NCBI GenBank assembly: GCA_964542645.1
Contig: CAZIUG010000008.1
Coordinates: 558,001 to 622,000, forward strand
Source of the DNA: Moanibacter sp964542645
GTDB lineage: Bacteria > Verrucomicrobiota > Verrucomicrobiia > Opitutales > UBA2987
Direction: 5' to 3'
DNA: 64,000 nt
Shown: in pieces, positions 1 to 8,990 of the stretch
Layout of the letters: the number at the start of each line of letters is the position of its first letter
Numbering within the stretch: the stretch's first letter is position 1
Notes under the pieces: generated by a model
The model's input: only the letters and a program-made list of their open reading frames with translations
Told to the model about the DNA's origin: nothing
Databases searched by the model: none
Translations under genes and position numbers: made by a program

Positions 1-2
1 GG

Positions 3-914
3 CGAAATTTCGAAGACTTTCGCTTCCGGGTAATCGACCGATCCCAGACCCGTCTCTTCGCCCTAATCAACATCATCGGCACTGGCATGATATCCACCGA
101 CCTCGAACAAAACCCCTATGATATGGATACCGATAAGACAGCGGCTATCGCTAACAAACATAGTGACGTCGTAGTCGGCATCAAGACCGCTCACTACCAA
201 GGACCAGAATGGATCTCAGTGGACCGATGTCTGGAGGCAGCTGGAAAAGCATCTCTTCCGGTCATGATTGACTTCGGTTTCTTCAGAAAAGAACGCCCCT
301 ACCATCAACTCCTAACGGAGAAACTAAGGCCTGGGGATATCAGTACACACATCTTTCGGGCTCCCACCCCCTGGTTCAATGAGGAAGGCACGGTTCTACC
401 TTACCTGCACCAGGCGCGGGAACGGGGTATTATTCTCGATGTAGGTCACGGTGCCGGCAGTTTCTGCTTCCGCAACGCTGTACCGGCCATCGCCCAGGGG
501 TTTTATCCAGACTCGATTTCGACCGACCTTCACACCCTGTGTATGAACGATGCTATGCTCGACATGACAACTACAATGTCGAAATTCCTTGCCATGGGAA
601 TGCCTCTTTTTGAAGTGGTCCGAGCTTCAACCATCAATCCAGCCAACGAAATCGGCCATCCGGAATTGGGTCATCTCTCAATTGGCTCTGTCGCCGACAT
701 CGCTGTACTCAATCTAATGAAAGGCCGTTTTGGTTACAATGACTCTCTTGGAGGGCGGATGGAAGGAAACAAAAGACTGTTTTGCGAACTCACCCTTAAG
801 GATGGTAAAATCGCCTGGGATTGGAACGGCAGATCTGGTATCGACTATCATAAGATGGATCCAAACGATGGTATTCGTCCGGGAGAGTTTCTCATTTTTC
901 CAGAAGATGCCTAA
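3..914 (+). CDS. Amidohydrolase (metal-dependent deacetylase/dihydroorotase-like), 5' end outside window
   Basis: The reading frame is open from base 3, so the amino terminus lies upstream of the window; the first internal Met codon is at base 87. The protein is an amidohydrolase-superfamily enzyme of the deacetylase/dihydroorotase-like branch. Visible marks are TRLFALINIIGTGM near the start, a KTAHY segment whose Lys is the likely carboxylated metal bridge, the VGHGAGSF segment and the STDLH motif with the likely catalytic Asp, and a C-terminal SVADIAVL strand typical of the composite beta domain. It probably hydrolyses a cyclic or linear amide in the cytoplasm; the substrate is unknown. Its stop overlaps the start of the next gene by 8 bases (ATGCCTAA), so the two are translationally coupled and probably act in one pathway. 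Family assignment is firm, substrate is not. Confidence 0.85.
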   Translation, partial: RNFEDFRFRVIDRSQTRLFALINIIGTGMISTDLEQNPYDMDTDKTAAIANKHSDVVVGIKTAHYQGPEWISVDRCLEAAGKASLPVMIDFGFFRKERPYHQLLTEKLRPGDISTHIFRAPTPWFNEEGTVLPYLHQARERGIILDVGHGAGSFCFRNAVPAIAQGFYPDSISTDLHTLCMNDAMLDMTTTMSKFLAMGMPLFEVVRASTINPANEIGHPELGHLSIGSVADIAVLNLMKGRFGYNDSLGGRMEGNKRLFCELTLKDGKIAWDWNGRSGIDYHKMDPNDGIRPGEFLIFPEDA

Positions 915-2085
915 CAGATTCTCAGGACGCCATTTTCTACAGATTCCTGGACCGACCAACATCCCTGATCCGGTGTTGCGATCGATGGCTCGCCCCACCA
1001 TCGATCATCGAGGTCCCGAATTCGCGGACCTATCGAAGCGGGTCCAAGAACGACTCCAAGGGATCTTTCAAACTTCTCAGCCTGTCCTTATATTCCCATC
1101 ATCGGGAACCGGAGCGTGGGAGGCGGCTCTCGTCAACACCCTCTCCCATGGCGATCAAATCTTGATGTTTGAAACCGGATATTTCGCCCAGCTCTGGAAA
1201 CAAATGGCAGAACGTTTAGATTTGGTAGTCGATTGGATAGATGGAAACTGGCGCTCTGGCGCGGATCCTAACAAAATTGAAGAAAGACTCCAAGGGGATA
1301 GGGATCACCGCATAAAAGCGGTCGCGGTGGTACATAACGAAACATCAACAGGAGTGACCAGCCAAATCTCCGAGATTCGGGAGGCAATCGACCGCTGTGA
1401 TCATCCGGCACTCCTCATGGTGGATACAATATCCTCTCTAGCCTCCATCGACTATCGTCATGAGGATTGGAATATCGATGTGTCTGTCGGCGCATCACAA
1501 AAGGGACTCATGCTCCCCCCTGGCCTAGGATTCAATGCGGTCAGCAACCGAGCCTTACAAGCTTCCAAAAATGCAAATCTTCCTAGATCTTATTGGGATT
1601 GGGGGAATTACTTGGAATTGTTCTCTACCGGGTTCTTTCCTTACACTCCTGCAACCAATCTTATTTATGGTCTCGATGTCGCCCTTGATCTCCTATTAAG
1701 TGAGGGTTTGGAAAAAGTTTTTGCTCGGCACCGAAGACTGGCTGAGGCAACTCGAATCGCTGTCACTTCCTGGAACTTAGAAATCATGTGCGAAAATCCG
1801 GTAGAATATTCTGAAAGCGTGACGGGTATTTTTATGCCCGATGGTCATAACGCTGATAAGCTTCGTAAAATTCTCCTTGATCGATTCGATATTGCCCTTG
1901 GAACCGGCTTGGGGAGGATGCAAGGTCGAACCTTTAGAATCGGCCACCTCGGCGACTTCAATGATCTCATGCTCGCCGGAACACTTTCTGGAATCGAAAT
2001 GGGCCTACTTACCTTGAAAGTCCCCTTTCATCCTGGGGGTGTCCAGGCAGCTCTCGACTTTCTGGCAACCCATGTCAAACCGTAA
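907..2085 (+). CDS. Class V aminotransferase (serine/alanine-glyoxylate aminotransferase family)
   Basis: This 392-residue protein is a PLP enzyme of the alanine/serine-glyoxylate aminotransferase group. The start at 907 gives the family opening (a FLQIPGPTNIPDPVLRSM segment near residue 10) and overlaps the upstream stop by 8 bases. Family marks are SSGTGAWEAAL for phosphate binding, MVDTISSL with the PLP-ring Asp, and ASQKGLMLPPGL with the Schiff-base Lys. The expected reaction is transfer of an amino group between an amino acid and glyoxylate or pyruvate. Coupling to an amidohydrolase suggests the hydrolase releases an amino compound that this enzyme transaminates (inference). An upstream in-frame ATG at 730 would lie inside the previous gene and is rejected. 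Confidence 0.88.
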   Translation: MPNRFSGRHFLQIPGPTNIPDPVLRSMARPTIDHRGPEFADLSKRVQERLQGIFQTSQPVLIFPSSGTGAWEAALVNTLSHGDQILMFETGYFAQLWKQMAERLDLVVDWIDGNWRSGADPNKIEERLQGDRDHRIKAVAVVHNETSTGVTSQISEIREAIDRCDHPALLMVDTISSLASIDYRHEDWNIDVSVGASQKGLMLPPGLGFNAVSNRALQASKNANLPRSYWDWGNYLELFSTGFFPYTPATNLIYGLDVALDLLLSEGLEKVFARHRRLAEATRIAVTSWNLEIMCENPVEYSESVTGIFMPDGHNADKLRKILLDRFDIALGTGLGRMQGRTFRIGHLGDFNDLMLAGTLSGIEMGLLTLKVPFHPGGVQAALDFLATHVKP

Positions 2086-2316
2086 TTTTAGCATGGAAAA
2101 CCTTATTCAGGATTGAAACCAGCTGATCTTTCCAATTCAGGCGTTGGGAAAATACTGGCGTTAATCAATATCAGAAAGTCTTTGTTTTCCATATTTATCT
2201 AGTTTCTCTGCCTAGAATTTTCTCAGAAAATAACAAGCCGTGAGAACTTGCTCAGAATTTTTGTCTATTTGTTTACAGATGGCTCTTAGCCTGAAATTCC
2301 AACAGGTTTACCCAAT

Positions 2317-5277
2317 ATGACTCGAAAACGCCATTCTAGCCGCTCTCTCGAGCAAGCACTTCAGGACAAAATCAAAGGCGAAGTCCGTTTCGATCCTGTA
2401 AGCCGCGCCATCTACTCCACCGATGCCAGCGTCTTTGAGATAATACCTGAGGGAGTCGTAATACCAAAATGCCCAGATGACATTATTAACACAGTAAAAA
2501 TCTGTCGCGACCAGGGAGTGTCCATTACAGCAAGAGGTGGAGGAACAAGCCAAGCAGGGCAAGCGGTGGGCCAAGGAGTTCAACTCGACTACTCTAAGTA
2601 TCTCAACCGGATCATCCAATTAGATGTACAGGATCGTATTATTGAGGTAGAGCCTGGAATCGTTCTGGACGATCTCAATGCCCAAATTGCTCCTCACGGC
2701 CTACAGTTACCCCTCGACATCTCCACATCGAACTGCGCCACCATCGGGGGGATGGTTAATAATAATTCAGCCGGAACTCGTTCAATTCTCTACGGAATTA
2801 CAATCGATTATGTACTAGAACTTTTAGTGGTTCTCTCCGATGGCAGTGTGGTTCGGCTCAAACAAATCAACGCTGAAGCTTTGGATTTAAAGTGTAACCA
2901 GAAGGATTTGGAAGGCCACTCATATCGGGTGGTGCAAAACCTGGCCAACTCGCATCAGGAAGAGATTAAGAAACGCTACCCAAAGATCCAGCGCCGCGTA
3001 GGTGGATTTAACCTTGATGCGTTTACTCCAAGTAAAGGTGTCGATAAATTCAACCTTTGTAAGATGATCGTTGGTTCGGAAGGGACTCTGGCTCAGGTTT
3101 TGGCCGTAAAACTCAAACTGGTTCAGCTTCCGCAAAGACGCGCCGTGGTATCCATTCAGTTTCGAGAACTCCTCGAAGCAATGAAAGCAACTCCTCTCAT
3201 CTTAAAACACAATCCATCAGCAGTGGAACTCGTTGATGACCTAATTCTGGGAATGACTCGGGATAAACCAAAATACGAACCTCTTCGCAGCTTTATCGAT
3301 GGGGATCCCAAAGCAGTCCTAATCATCGAGTTCACAGACAACGGTAAAACTGAACTTTCAGATCGAATCGAGAATCTGATCACAGAATTAAAGGATACAG
3401 GGCACGGCTACCATTTTCACCGTGCCCTCGACAAAAAAGAGCAAAGGGATATCTGGAATCTCCGCAAAGCGGGATTGGGCCTCTGTATGGCTCAGAAGGG
3501 CGATGCCAAATCAATTTCGTTCGTGGAAGATACCGCAGTGGATCCGGCGAATCTTCATGACTACATCCGAGACTTTACTGAGATACTCAAAGCACACGAT
3601 ACGGAAGCAGGTTTCTATGCTCACGCCTCCGTTGGCCTCCTTCACATAAGACCGATCGTCAATATGAAAACCGCAGATGGGATAGTTAAATTCCAGGCCA
3701 TTGCCGAACAAGTCTCAGACCTGGTTTTAAAATACAATGGAGCCCTCTCCGGAGAACACGGCGATGGACTTATCCGTGCACCTTTTCAAGAAAAAATGTT
3801 TGGATCGGCGCTCTACCAGGCATTCAAAGAAATAAAGCAGACCTTTGATCCTCATGGGATTTTTAATCCTGGAAAAATCGTCGACGCCCCGAAGTTGACG
3901 TCAAATTTGCGGTTTGGGGCCACCTACAAGACTCCCGACCTGAAGACTGCAAACAATTTTTCAGACTTTGGAGGGCTTGCTCGCGCCGCGGAACAATGTG
4001 GTGGAGTTGGGAACTGTCGTAAGAACCTTGAGGGTACGATGTGTCCCTCTTACATGGCAACTCGGGAGGAAAAGGATTCGACTCGAGGTAGAGCAAATGC
4101 ACTCCGTATCGCACTCAGTGGGAAAATAGGTTTTCAGGGACTCTCTGATCCAGACCTCTTTTCGGTCTTTGATCTATGTCTCGAGTGCAAGGCCTGTAAA
4201 ACCGAATGCCCTACCGGGGTCGATATGGCCCGGATAAAAAGCGAGTTCCTCTACCAATACGCGAAAAAGAACGGTTATGCTTTTCGCTCCCAAATGATGG
4301 GTCATACCAGAAAATTGGTTGAAATTAGCAGTCAATTTACACCAATTTCCAACTGGATCCAGCGATTCCCGTTTTCCAGCAGACTTCGTGAATCCCTTTT
4401 TGGCATTTCAGCACAAAGGGAGCTTCCCATGCTTGCGTCTCAGTCATTTGTCAAATGGTGGAGGCAGAACAGTCCAGATCCCGATTCGGAAAACCAAGAT
4501 CGTCCTCTTATCGCCCTGTTTCCGGATACCTTCTCTAACTTTTTTGAGCCAGAGATCCCTCAAGCTGTTAGCCGAATCGCGAGACGGCTCGGCTTCAAAG
4601 TATTACTCGTAGAACCAGTATGCTGTGGTCGTCCTTTAATCTCAAAAGGACTTCTGTCAGAGGCTAAGCTTCAGGCTAAGAGGCTTCTTTCCGCTATGTA
4701 CCCATTTGCCAAAAATCACATACCTATAGTATTTTGTGAGCCTAGCTGTTACTCAGCCGTTACCGATGATTTCCTTAATTTTTTCACCGGACCTAGTCGA
4801 ACACGTGCCGAGCAAGTTGCAGAGGTAGCTATCCTCTTTGATGATTGGGCCCTAAAGCAAATTGAAAACCCGCATAAAATCCCTGTTTCGGGCACTGTGA
4901 GAAATGCTTCTGCCAACAGATTGCGCTTTTCCCAATCAGGGCCATCACGGGTAATAATCCATAATCACTGCCACCAAAAAGCACTATTGGGTAACGACTT
5001 CACCAAATCCCTTCTGGGAAAACTACCAAACTGTGAAGTCTCCACACTAAATACAACCTGCTGCGGTATGGCTGGCTCCTTCGGATATGAAAAAGAACAT
5101 TATGCTATCTCTCAAGCAATCGGGGAACAACGACTTTTCCCTACCATTCGGAGTGCATCGAAAAATACAATCGTCGTCGCAAATGGGTTTTCCTGCCGCC
5201 ACCAGATTTCCCACTTTACTGGTGTTAAACCCTTGGCATCAGTGGCTCTACTCGAATCTCTCATGAACCGAAAGTAG
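2317..5277 (+). CDS. FAD-linked oxidase/Fe-S dehydrogenase fusion (GlcD-GlpC type, YdiJ-like)
   Basis: This 986-residue protein joins a flavin dehydrogenase to an iron-sulphur module, as in YdiJ-like D-2-hydroxyacid dehydrogenases. Residues about 40-230 form the PCMH-type FAD domain (ARGGGTSQAGQAVGQG, IGGMVNNNSAGTRS). Residues about 260-530 are the FAD-oxidase C-terminal domain, ending with GEHGDGLIRAPF. A ferredoxin-like section follows with a Cys cluster at CGGVGNC and CLECKACKTECP. The C-terminal third carries two Cys-rich CCG-type segments (VCCGRPL and TTCCGMAGSFGYE). It should oxidise a D-2-hydroxyacid such as D-lactate or D-2-hydroxyglutarate and pass electrons to a quinone or other membrane acceptor. 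Length is close to that of E. coli YdiJ. The substrate cannot be read from the sequence. Confidence 0.9.
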   Translation: MTRKRHSSRSLEQALQDKIKGEVRFDPVSRAIYSTDASVFEIIPEGVVIPKCPDDIINTVKICRDQGVSITARGGGTSQAGQAVGQGVQLDYSKYLNRIIQLDVQDRIIEVEPGIVLDDLNAQIAPHGLQLPLDISTSNCATIGGMVNNNSAGTRSILYGITIDYVLELLVVLSDGSVVRLKQINAEALDLKCNQKDLEGHSYRVVQNLANSHQEEIKKRYPKIQRRVGGFNLDAFTPSKGVDKFNLCKMIVGSEGTLAQVLAVKLKLVQLPQRRAVVSIQFRELLEAMKATPLILKHNPSAVELVDDLILGMTRDKPKYEPLRSFIDGDPKAVLIIEFTDNGKTELSDRIENLITELKDTGHGYHFHRALDKKEQRDIWNLRKAGLGLCMAQKGDAKSISFVEDTAVDPANLHDYIRDFTEILKAHDTEAGFYAHASVGLLHIRPIVNMKTADGIVKFQAIAEQVSDLVLKYNGALSGEHGDGLIRAPFQEKMFGSALYQAFKEIKQTFDPHGIFNPGKIVDAPKLTSNLRFGATYKTPDLKTANNFSDFGGLARAAEQCGGVGNCRKNLEGTMCPSYMATREEKDSTRGRANALRIALSGKIGFQGLSDPDLFSVFDLCLECKACKTECPTGVDMARIKSEFLYQYAKKNGYAFRSQMMGHTRKLVEISSQFTPISNWIQRFPFSSRLRESLFGISAQRELPMLASQSFVKWWRQNSPDPDSENQDRPLIALFPDTFSNFFEPEIPQAVSRIARRLGFKVLLVEPVCCGRPLISKGLLSEAKLQAKRLLSAMYPFAKNHIPIVFCEPSCYSAVTDDFLNFFTGPSRTRAEQVAEVAILFDDWALKQIENPHKIPVSGTVRNASANRLRFSQSGPSRVIIHNHCHQKALLGNDFTKSLLGKLPNCEVSTLNTTCCGMAGSFGYEKEHYAISQAIGEQRLFPTIRSASKNTIVVANGFSCRHQISHFTGVKPLASVALLESLMNRK

Positions 5278-5362
5278 ATTAGTAGTATAAAGTATGCTAT
5301 TGCCCCCAGCCACACCTGGGGCAAGCTTCCTTTTAACGTCAACTGAAACTCTGAACCTAATC

Positions 5363-6472
5363 ATGTCTAAAATATATACTGCCGCTGTCATTGGCCTCGG
5401 TCGCATAGGAAGCACCTTCGATGATGAAATCGAGCAGGGAGGCGCAATCTATCTTCCTTATTGCCACGCCCCGACTTACGTTGCGGCCCCCAACATAAAA
5501 CTGATTGCTGGAGCTGACCCACACCAGGAACAACGTGAGATTTTTGGCCAACGCTGGGGACTCGCCAGCGATCATCTTTACGAAGATTATCGTGATCTTC
5601 TCGACCGCGAGAAGCCTGATCTTGTCAGTATCGCAACAACCGCTAGAGTCCGGGCGGAGATTACTATAGCCACAGCCCAGTCCGGGGCCAAAGGTATTTG
5701 GGCAGACAAGCCAATCGCCTTATGTCTTGAAGATGTCGACACGATGGTCGACGAGTGTGAAGCCAATGGAGTTCCCATGGTGATTAACTGTGGACGGCGC
5801 TATAGCCCTTCCTTTGTAGAAACCCGACGAATGATTGATGAAGGCATTCTCGGTGAAATTCTCCAAGTGACAGCGTATACAGAGTGCGGGCTTTCTCATA
5901 ACGGGAGTCACGCGATTGATATCGTGCGATACCTGGCCGGTGGCAACGTACAATGGGTTTTTGGGGAAATGCAGTCTGACGAAGCCGCCAACGGAGAAAA
6001 CGATCTATCGGGTAATGGCTACCTCGCTTTTGACAACGGGGTCAGGGCATATATTCGGGCAACTTCATGCGGTGTCTCTAATTGGGAAATCGACGTCATT
6101 GGCACCAAAGGTCGCGTCCGGTCAATCGCCAATGCGCTCGACACAGAGTGGACTTACCTGACCCCAGGCGGCCCCAAGGGACGAGGCATCCCAGCTCGGT
6201 CTCCAATCGCAACGCCAGCCCGGCCCGAGGGCGGCGGCCTTGCCTTAGTCCGGGATCTCATCAAGGCGATTGAGTCTCAATCCCAGCCAAGGTGCTCTTT
6301 ATACGACGCTCGCGATGCCCTCGAAATTGCTGTAGCTCTCCGAGAATCCCATCGAAAAGGATGTGTTCGGTTCGATCTACCAGTCGAAGATCGTTCTCTC
6401 AGAATCCTATCCGCTGAGATCCATCAGGATGACAAACCAGCCCGTATCCGTAGACTAGAGGCTGCCACCTAA
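5363..6472 (+). CDS. Gfo/Idh/MocA family oxidoreductase
   Basis: A 369-residue NAD(P)-dependent dehydrogenase of the Gfo/Idh/MocA family. The Rossmann fold opens at once with AAVIGLGRIGSTFDDE. An IATTARVRAEITI strand and the ADKPIALCLEDVD segment follow; the Lys there corresponds to the EKP-type catalytic Lys of the family. The GLSHNGSHAIDIVRYLAG region supplies the conserved His/Asp of the C-terminal domain. The ATG at 5363 is chosen over 5294 because it places the nucleotide-binding strand at the usual distance from the terminus. It lies 85 bases after the Fe-S dehydrogenase and may be co-transcribed. It probably oxidises a hydroxyl of a sugar or cyclitol; the substrate is unknown. Confidence 0.88.
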   Translation: MSKIYTAAVIGLGRIGSTFDDEIEQGGAIYLPYCHAPTYVAAPNIKLIAGADPHQEQREIFGQRWGLASDHLYEDYRDLLDREKPDLVSIATTARVRAEITIATAQSGAKGIWADKPIALCLEDVDTMVDECEANGVPMVINCGRRYSPSFVETRRMIDEGILGEILQVTAYTECGLSHNGSHAIDIVRYLAGGNVQWVFGEMQSDEAANGENDLSGNGYLAFDNGVRAYIRATSCGVSNWEIDVIGTKGRVRSIANALDTEWTYLTPGGPKGRGIPARSPIATPARPEGGGLALVRDLIKAIESQSQPRCSLYDARDALEIAVALRESHRKGCVRFDLPVEDRSLRILSAEIHQDDKPARIRRLEAAT

Positions 6473-6569
6473 GGACTAATGCTACATCTCTTCGTTAAAA
6501 AACACTCCTCCCAACATCGAAACCCCACTATTAGCCAAACTATCGGCTTAAATTGAACAATCTGGATGA

Positions 6570-8462
6570 TCAAATCAGACCCAGGTCCAATAACCTGCGT
6601 GCAAACTCTCTCCGATTTAGGTTCTTTTCGCCCACCAGCGTTACGCCAATTTCCTTGTCGGCATCCCTAATCCAAGATTCTTGAGCTTCCGTCGTGAGAG
6701 GGGAGTCCGGTTTGAAACACAGCGAGTCATCCTTTTCCCAATGTCCATACTCCAAGACCATCCGCTGAATCGCTTCGAATGCCCCACTTTCTACTGGCAC
6801 ATCGATGAGCCAATTTAGAGGTACCCCTTCAGCAAGCAGTGCATACTGAAAAGAACGTAATAGTGAAGGGTTCTTTTGGATAACTCGCGGTTCCTTATCC
6901 TGCTCCAATGCAAACGCCACCACCAATCCAGCCGCTTCACCAATATTCCATTCAACTGGATGTAAACGATAACATCCATTCGTTATGTGAGTTGTGCCTA
7001 TGTTCTTATTCGCTGCGATGAGGTTTTTAACCCGCTTAGGAAGTAGTGCTCCAAGTGGAATTTGAAAAGGCTTCGTTCGGGTGCTCACACCAACTTCATC
7101 CTCGCTCACCTGATGAATGTCTATAGGATACCAGCCGACTCCGACCGAATCATGGAAATAAGCTGCTCGTGATCCCACCTGATGGGTTGTTGTAAGTTCT
7201 TGCTCCACAATCGTCTTTATGGCTTTTATTCGTCGGCTCTCGCGAATGTAAGGGTATTTGCTAAGCCCATCTTGGGTACCCATAACATCCGGCCGCAGGA
7301 GTAGATTGGCAAACCCTGAGGCTCCCCCTCGGTTAGGCACCTCTTTTTGCAACCAATAGGCAAAGCCCAAACTCACCTGCTTAGCATCTTGTAGAGCTCT
7401 GGCCATTTTTTCCGGTGACTGGTCGACTAACGGCACATCGCGATAATCATTTCCCGGCCAATTAAAAAGCGTTAGGTCATAACCAACATAAGTCGGGAAT
7501 TGGTCAGCATCTAGCAATCGACGGTATTGCCAAAGCGGGCCTTTAGTCCCCTCTGTCTCATCGAACACCTGATAGTCCAACCATCCAGTGGTTTCGCCGT
7601 AAATCTCACCTCCGTGAACATGGATCCGGAGACTGTAGGGTTGCAGGTCACGGTAGTGCTCGTACTTGCGTGGTCTTGCGATGTGGTTGTTCTCATATTC
7701 GGGCCTTTTCTCCATCACGAAAGGGTAGGTGCAACTCTGCATACAATGCAGCATCGCTTCTTTCGGCTGAGCATGAGGCTCTGAAGTCTCTTCGACGCAT
7801 TCCGCACCGACCACATACTCTGTTCCTGTTAACGGCAGTAAGTCACCCAGTTCGGTCGCGTCCAGTACGTATTGAAATATAATTCGGAGGCTACAACCAT
7901 CATCTAGGTTTATTGCCGTGACTGAAACAACCTGATCTCCGTCCATTTCTGCTCCAACTGCTTTTGTCCGAAGGAAGACCCTGAGACGGCCTTCTGCAAC
8001 TTCGCTTTCCAAGAGTTTGTCAACTGCGTTGACTGCCACCTCAGGCTCAAAAGCCAACCGACTCACCCAACAACGGCCTGGATTCAGAGGCTCATCGAAC
8101 TTTGCTTCACGATATAATTTTCTATAGTGTTCGCGAATAGTCTCGCAGAGCTGATAGTAAGACCTTGTTCCGCCAAACGACTCAATGTGCTCATGTTCGT
8201 CCAGAGCCGCCACACCTTGGCTAGTAATTTGGCCTCCAAGCCAATCTGTTTCTTCTAACAAACATACATTGTGTCCCCTTCGCGCCGCAATCCAAGCCGC
8301 AGCTACTCCCCCCATACCGCCTCCAACCACAAGTACGTCGCAGGACTCTTCACTATCTGGGATATCATCTCCAACGATGACAATCGCACTGGAAGGATCG
8401 CCATCCATAGGCACCTTCATGACATCGACAACAGCTTTCAATCTACGGTTCTTTATGGTCAT
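6570..8462 (-). CDS. FAD-dependent oxidoreductase (FAD_oxidored type)
   Basis: A roughly 630-residue flavoprotein with a Rossmann FAD motif, DVLVVGGGMGGVAAAWIAARRG, near residue 45, followed by LLEETDWLGGQITSQGVAALDEH. This is the signature of large FAD-dependent oxidoreductases often found beside sugar or glycan catabolic genes in PVC bacteria. Other supporting segments are YVLDATELGDLLPLTGTEYVVG and, near the C terminus, LIAANKNIGTTHITNGCYRLHPVEWNIGEAAG. The protein starts with about 40 unaligned residues; ATG 8462 or GTG 8468 are both possible and neither has a clear Shine-Dalgarno. There is no signal peptide. It ends tail to tail with the preceding Gfo/Idh gene. The substrate is unknown. 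Confidence 0.85.
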   Translation of the reverse strand: MTIKNRRLKAVVDVMKVPMDGDPSSAIVIVGDDIPDSEESCDVLVVGGGMGGVAAAWIAARRGHNVCLLEETDWLGGQITSQGVAALDEHEHIESFGGTRSYYQLCETIREHYRKLYREAKFDEPLNPGRCWVSRLAFEPEVAVNAVDKLLESEVAEGRLRVFLRTKAVGAEMDGDQVVSVTAINLDDGCSLRIIFQYVLDATELGDLLPLTGTEYVVGAECVEETSEPHAQPKEAMLHCMQSCTYPFVMEKRPEYENNHIARPRKYEHYRDLQPYSLRIHVHGGEIYGETTGWLDYQVFDETEGTKGPLWQYRRLLDADQFPTYVGYDLTLFNWPGNDYRDVPLVDQSPEKMARALQDAKQVSLGFAYWLQKEVPNRGGASGFANLLLRPDVMGTQDGLSKYPYIRESRRIKAIKTIVEQELTTTHQVGSRAAYFHDSVGVGWYPIDIHQVSEDEVGVSTRTKPFQIPLGALLPKRVKNLIAANKNIGTTHITNGCYRLHPVEWNIGEAAGLVVAFALEQDKEPRVIQKNPSLLRSFQYALLAEGVPLNWLIDVPVESGAFEAIQRMVLEYGHWEKDDSLCFKPDSPLTTEAQESWIRDADKEIGVTLVGEKNLNRREFARRLLDLGLI

Positions 8463-8990
8463 ATTCACAAATTGGCTCTCAGCTGGTCATCTCGGCGTCA
8501 AGCCGGCCTAATTTGCCATGCTCGCCAGTGAAATAGACGTACCCTCATTCAATATGAATGTCCCGCCATAACAGAAATTTTGTTCAAGTATATTGGCGGA
8601 AGTCCAACTCTACGAGCAATGAAATTCAAACTGACATTGGAAATTTCAGCACTAGCTGCCAATATGTCCGAAATAACAGCCCAGTCTTAAATGTCTTTGG
8701 CCACCGTCACCCTCGACACTCTTGCCTCGGGTTTATGCTTCAAGTAATGGGAGGGTAGTCCCCTCTTCCGGATTTGCTGCGTCGAAAGATCTCGCCACAG
8801 TCACCACAGAGAGGAACGGCGGCGGATGGAGGTGGGGGGAGTCGAAACCGTTGTCGAGGAGAAGGATAATGGATTGCCTAATCGCTTTGCAACCTGTCAG
8901 ACTATTAACCTATTTTCCTTGGGGGGATTTGTCGAACTATCAGGACCGATAGATTTCTCGTGAACCATCTCGTCCTTTCGATTACTGCCT
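8463..8990. other. 528-base gene-free region
   Basis: The stretch between a leftward FAD oxidoreductase and a rightward solute-binding protein should hold two divergent promoters. I see only short patchy frames with no family likeness and no ribosome-binding site. An imperfect CCGCCA/TGGCGG inverted pair (around 8571-8606) could be an operator. The part from about 8750 to 8990 is more G-rich on the plus strand than the surroundings and might be decayed coding sequence, but I cannot recognise a family. Confidence 0.4.
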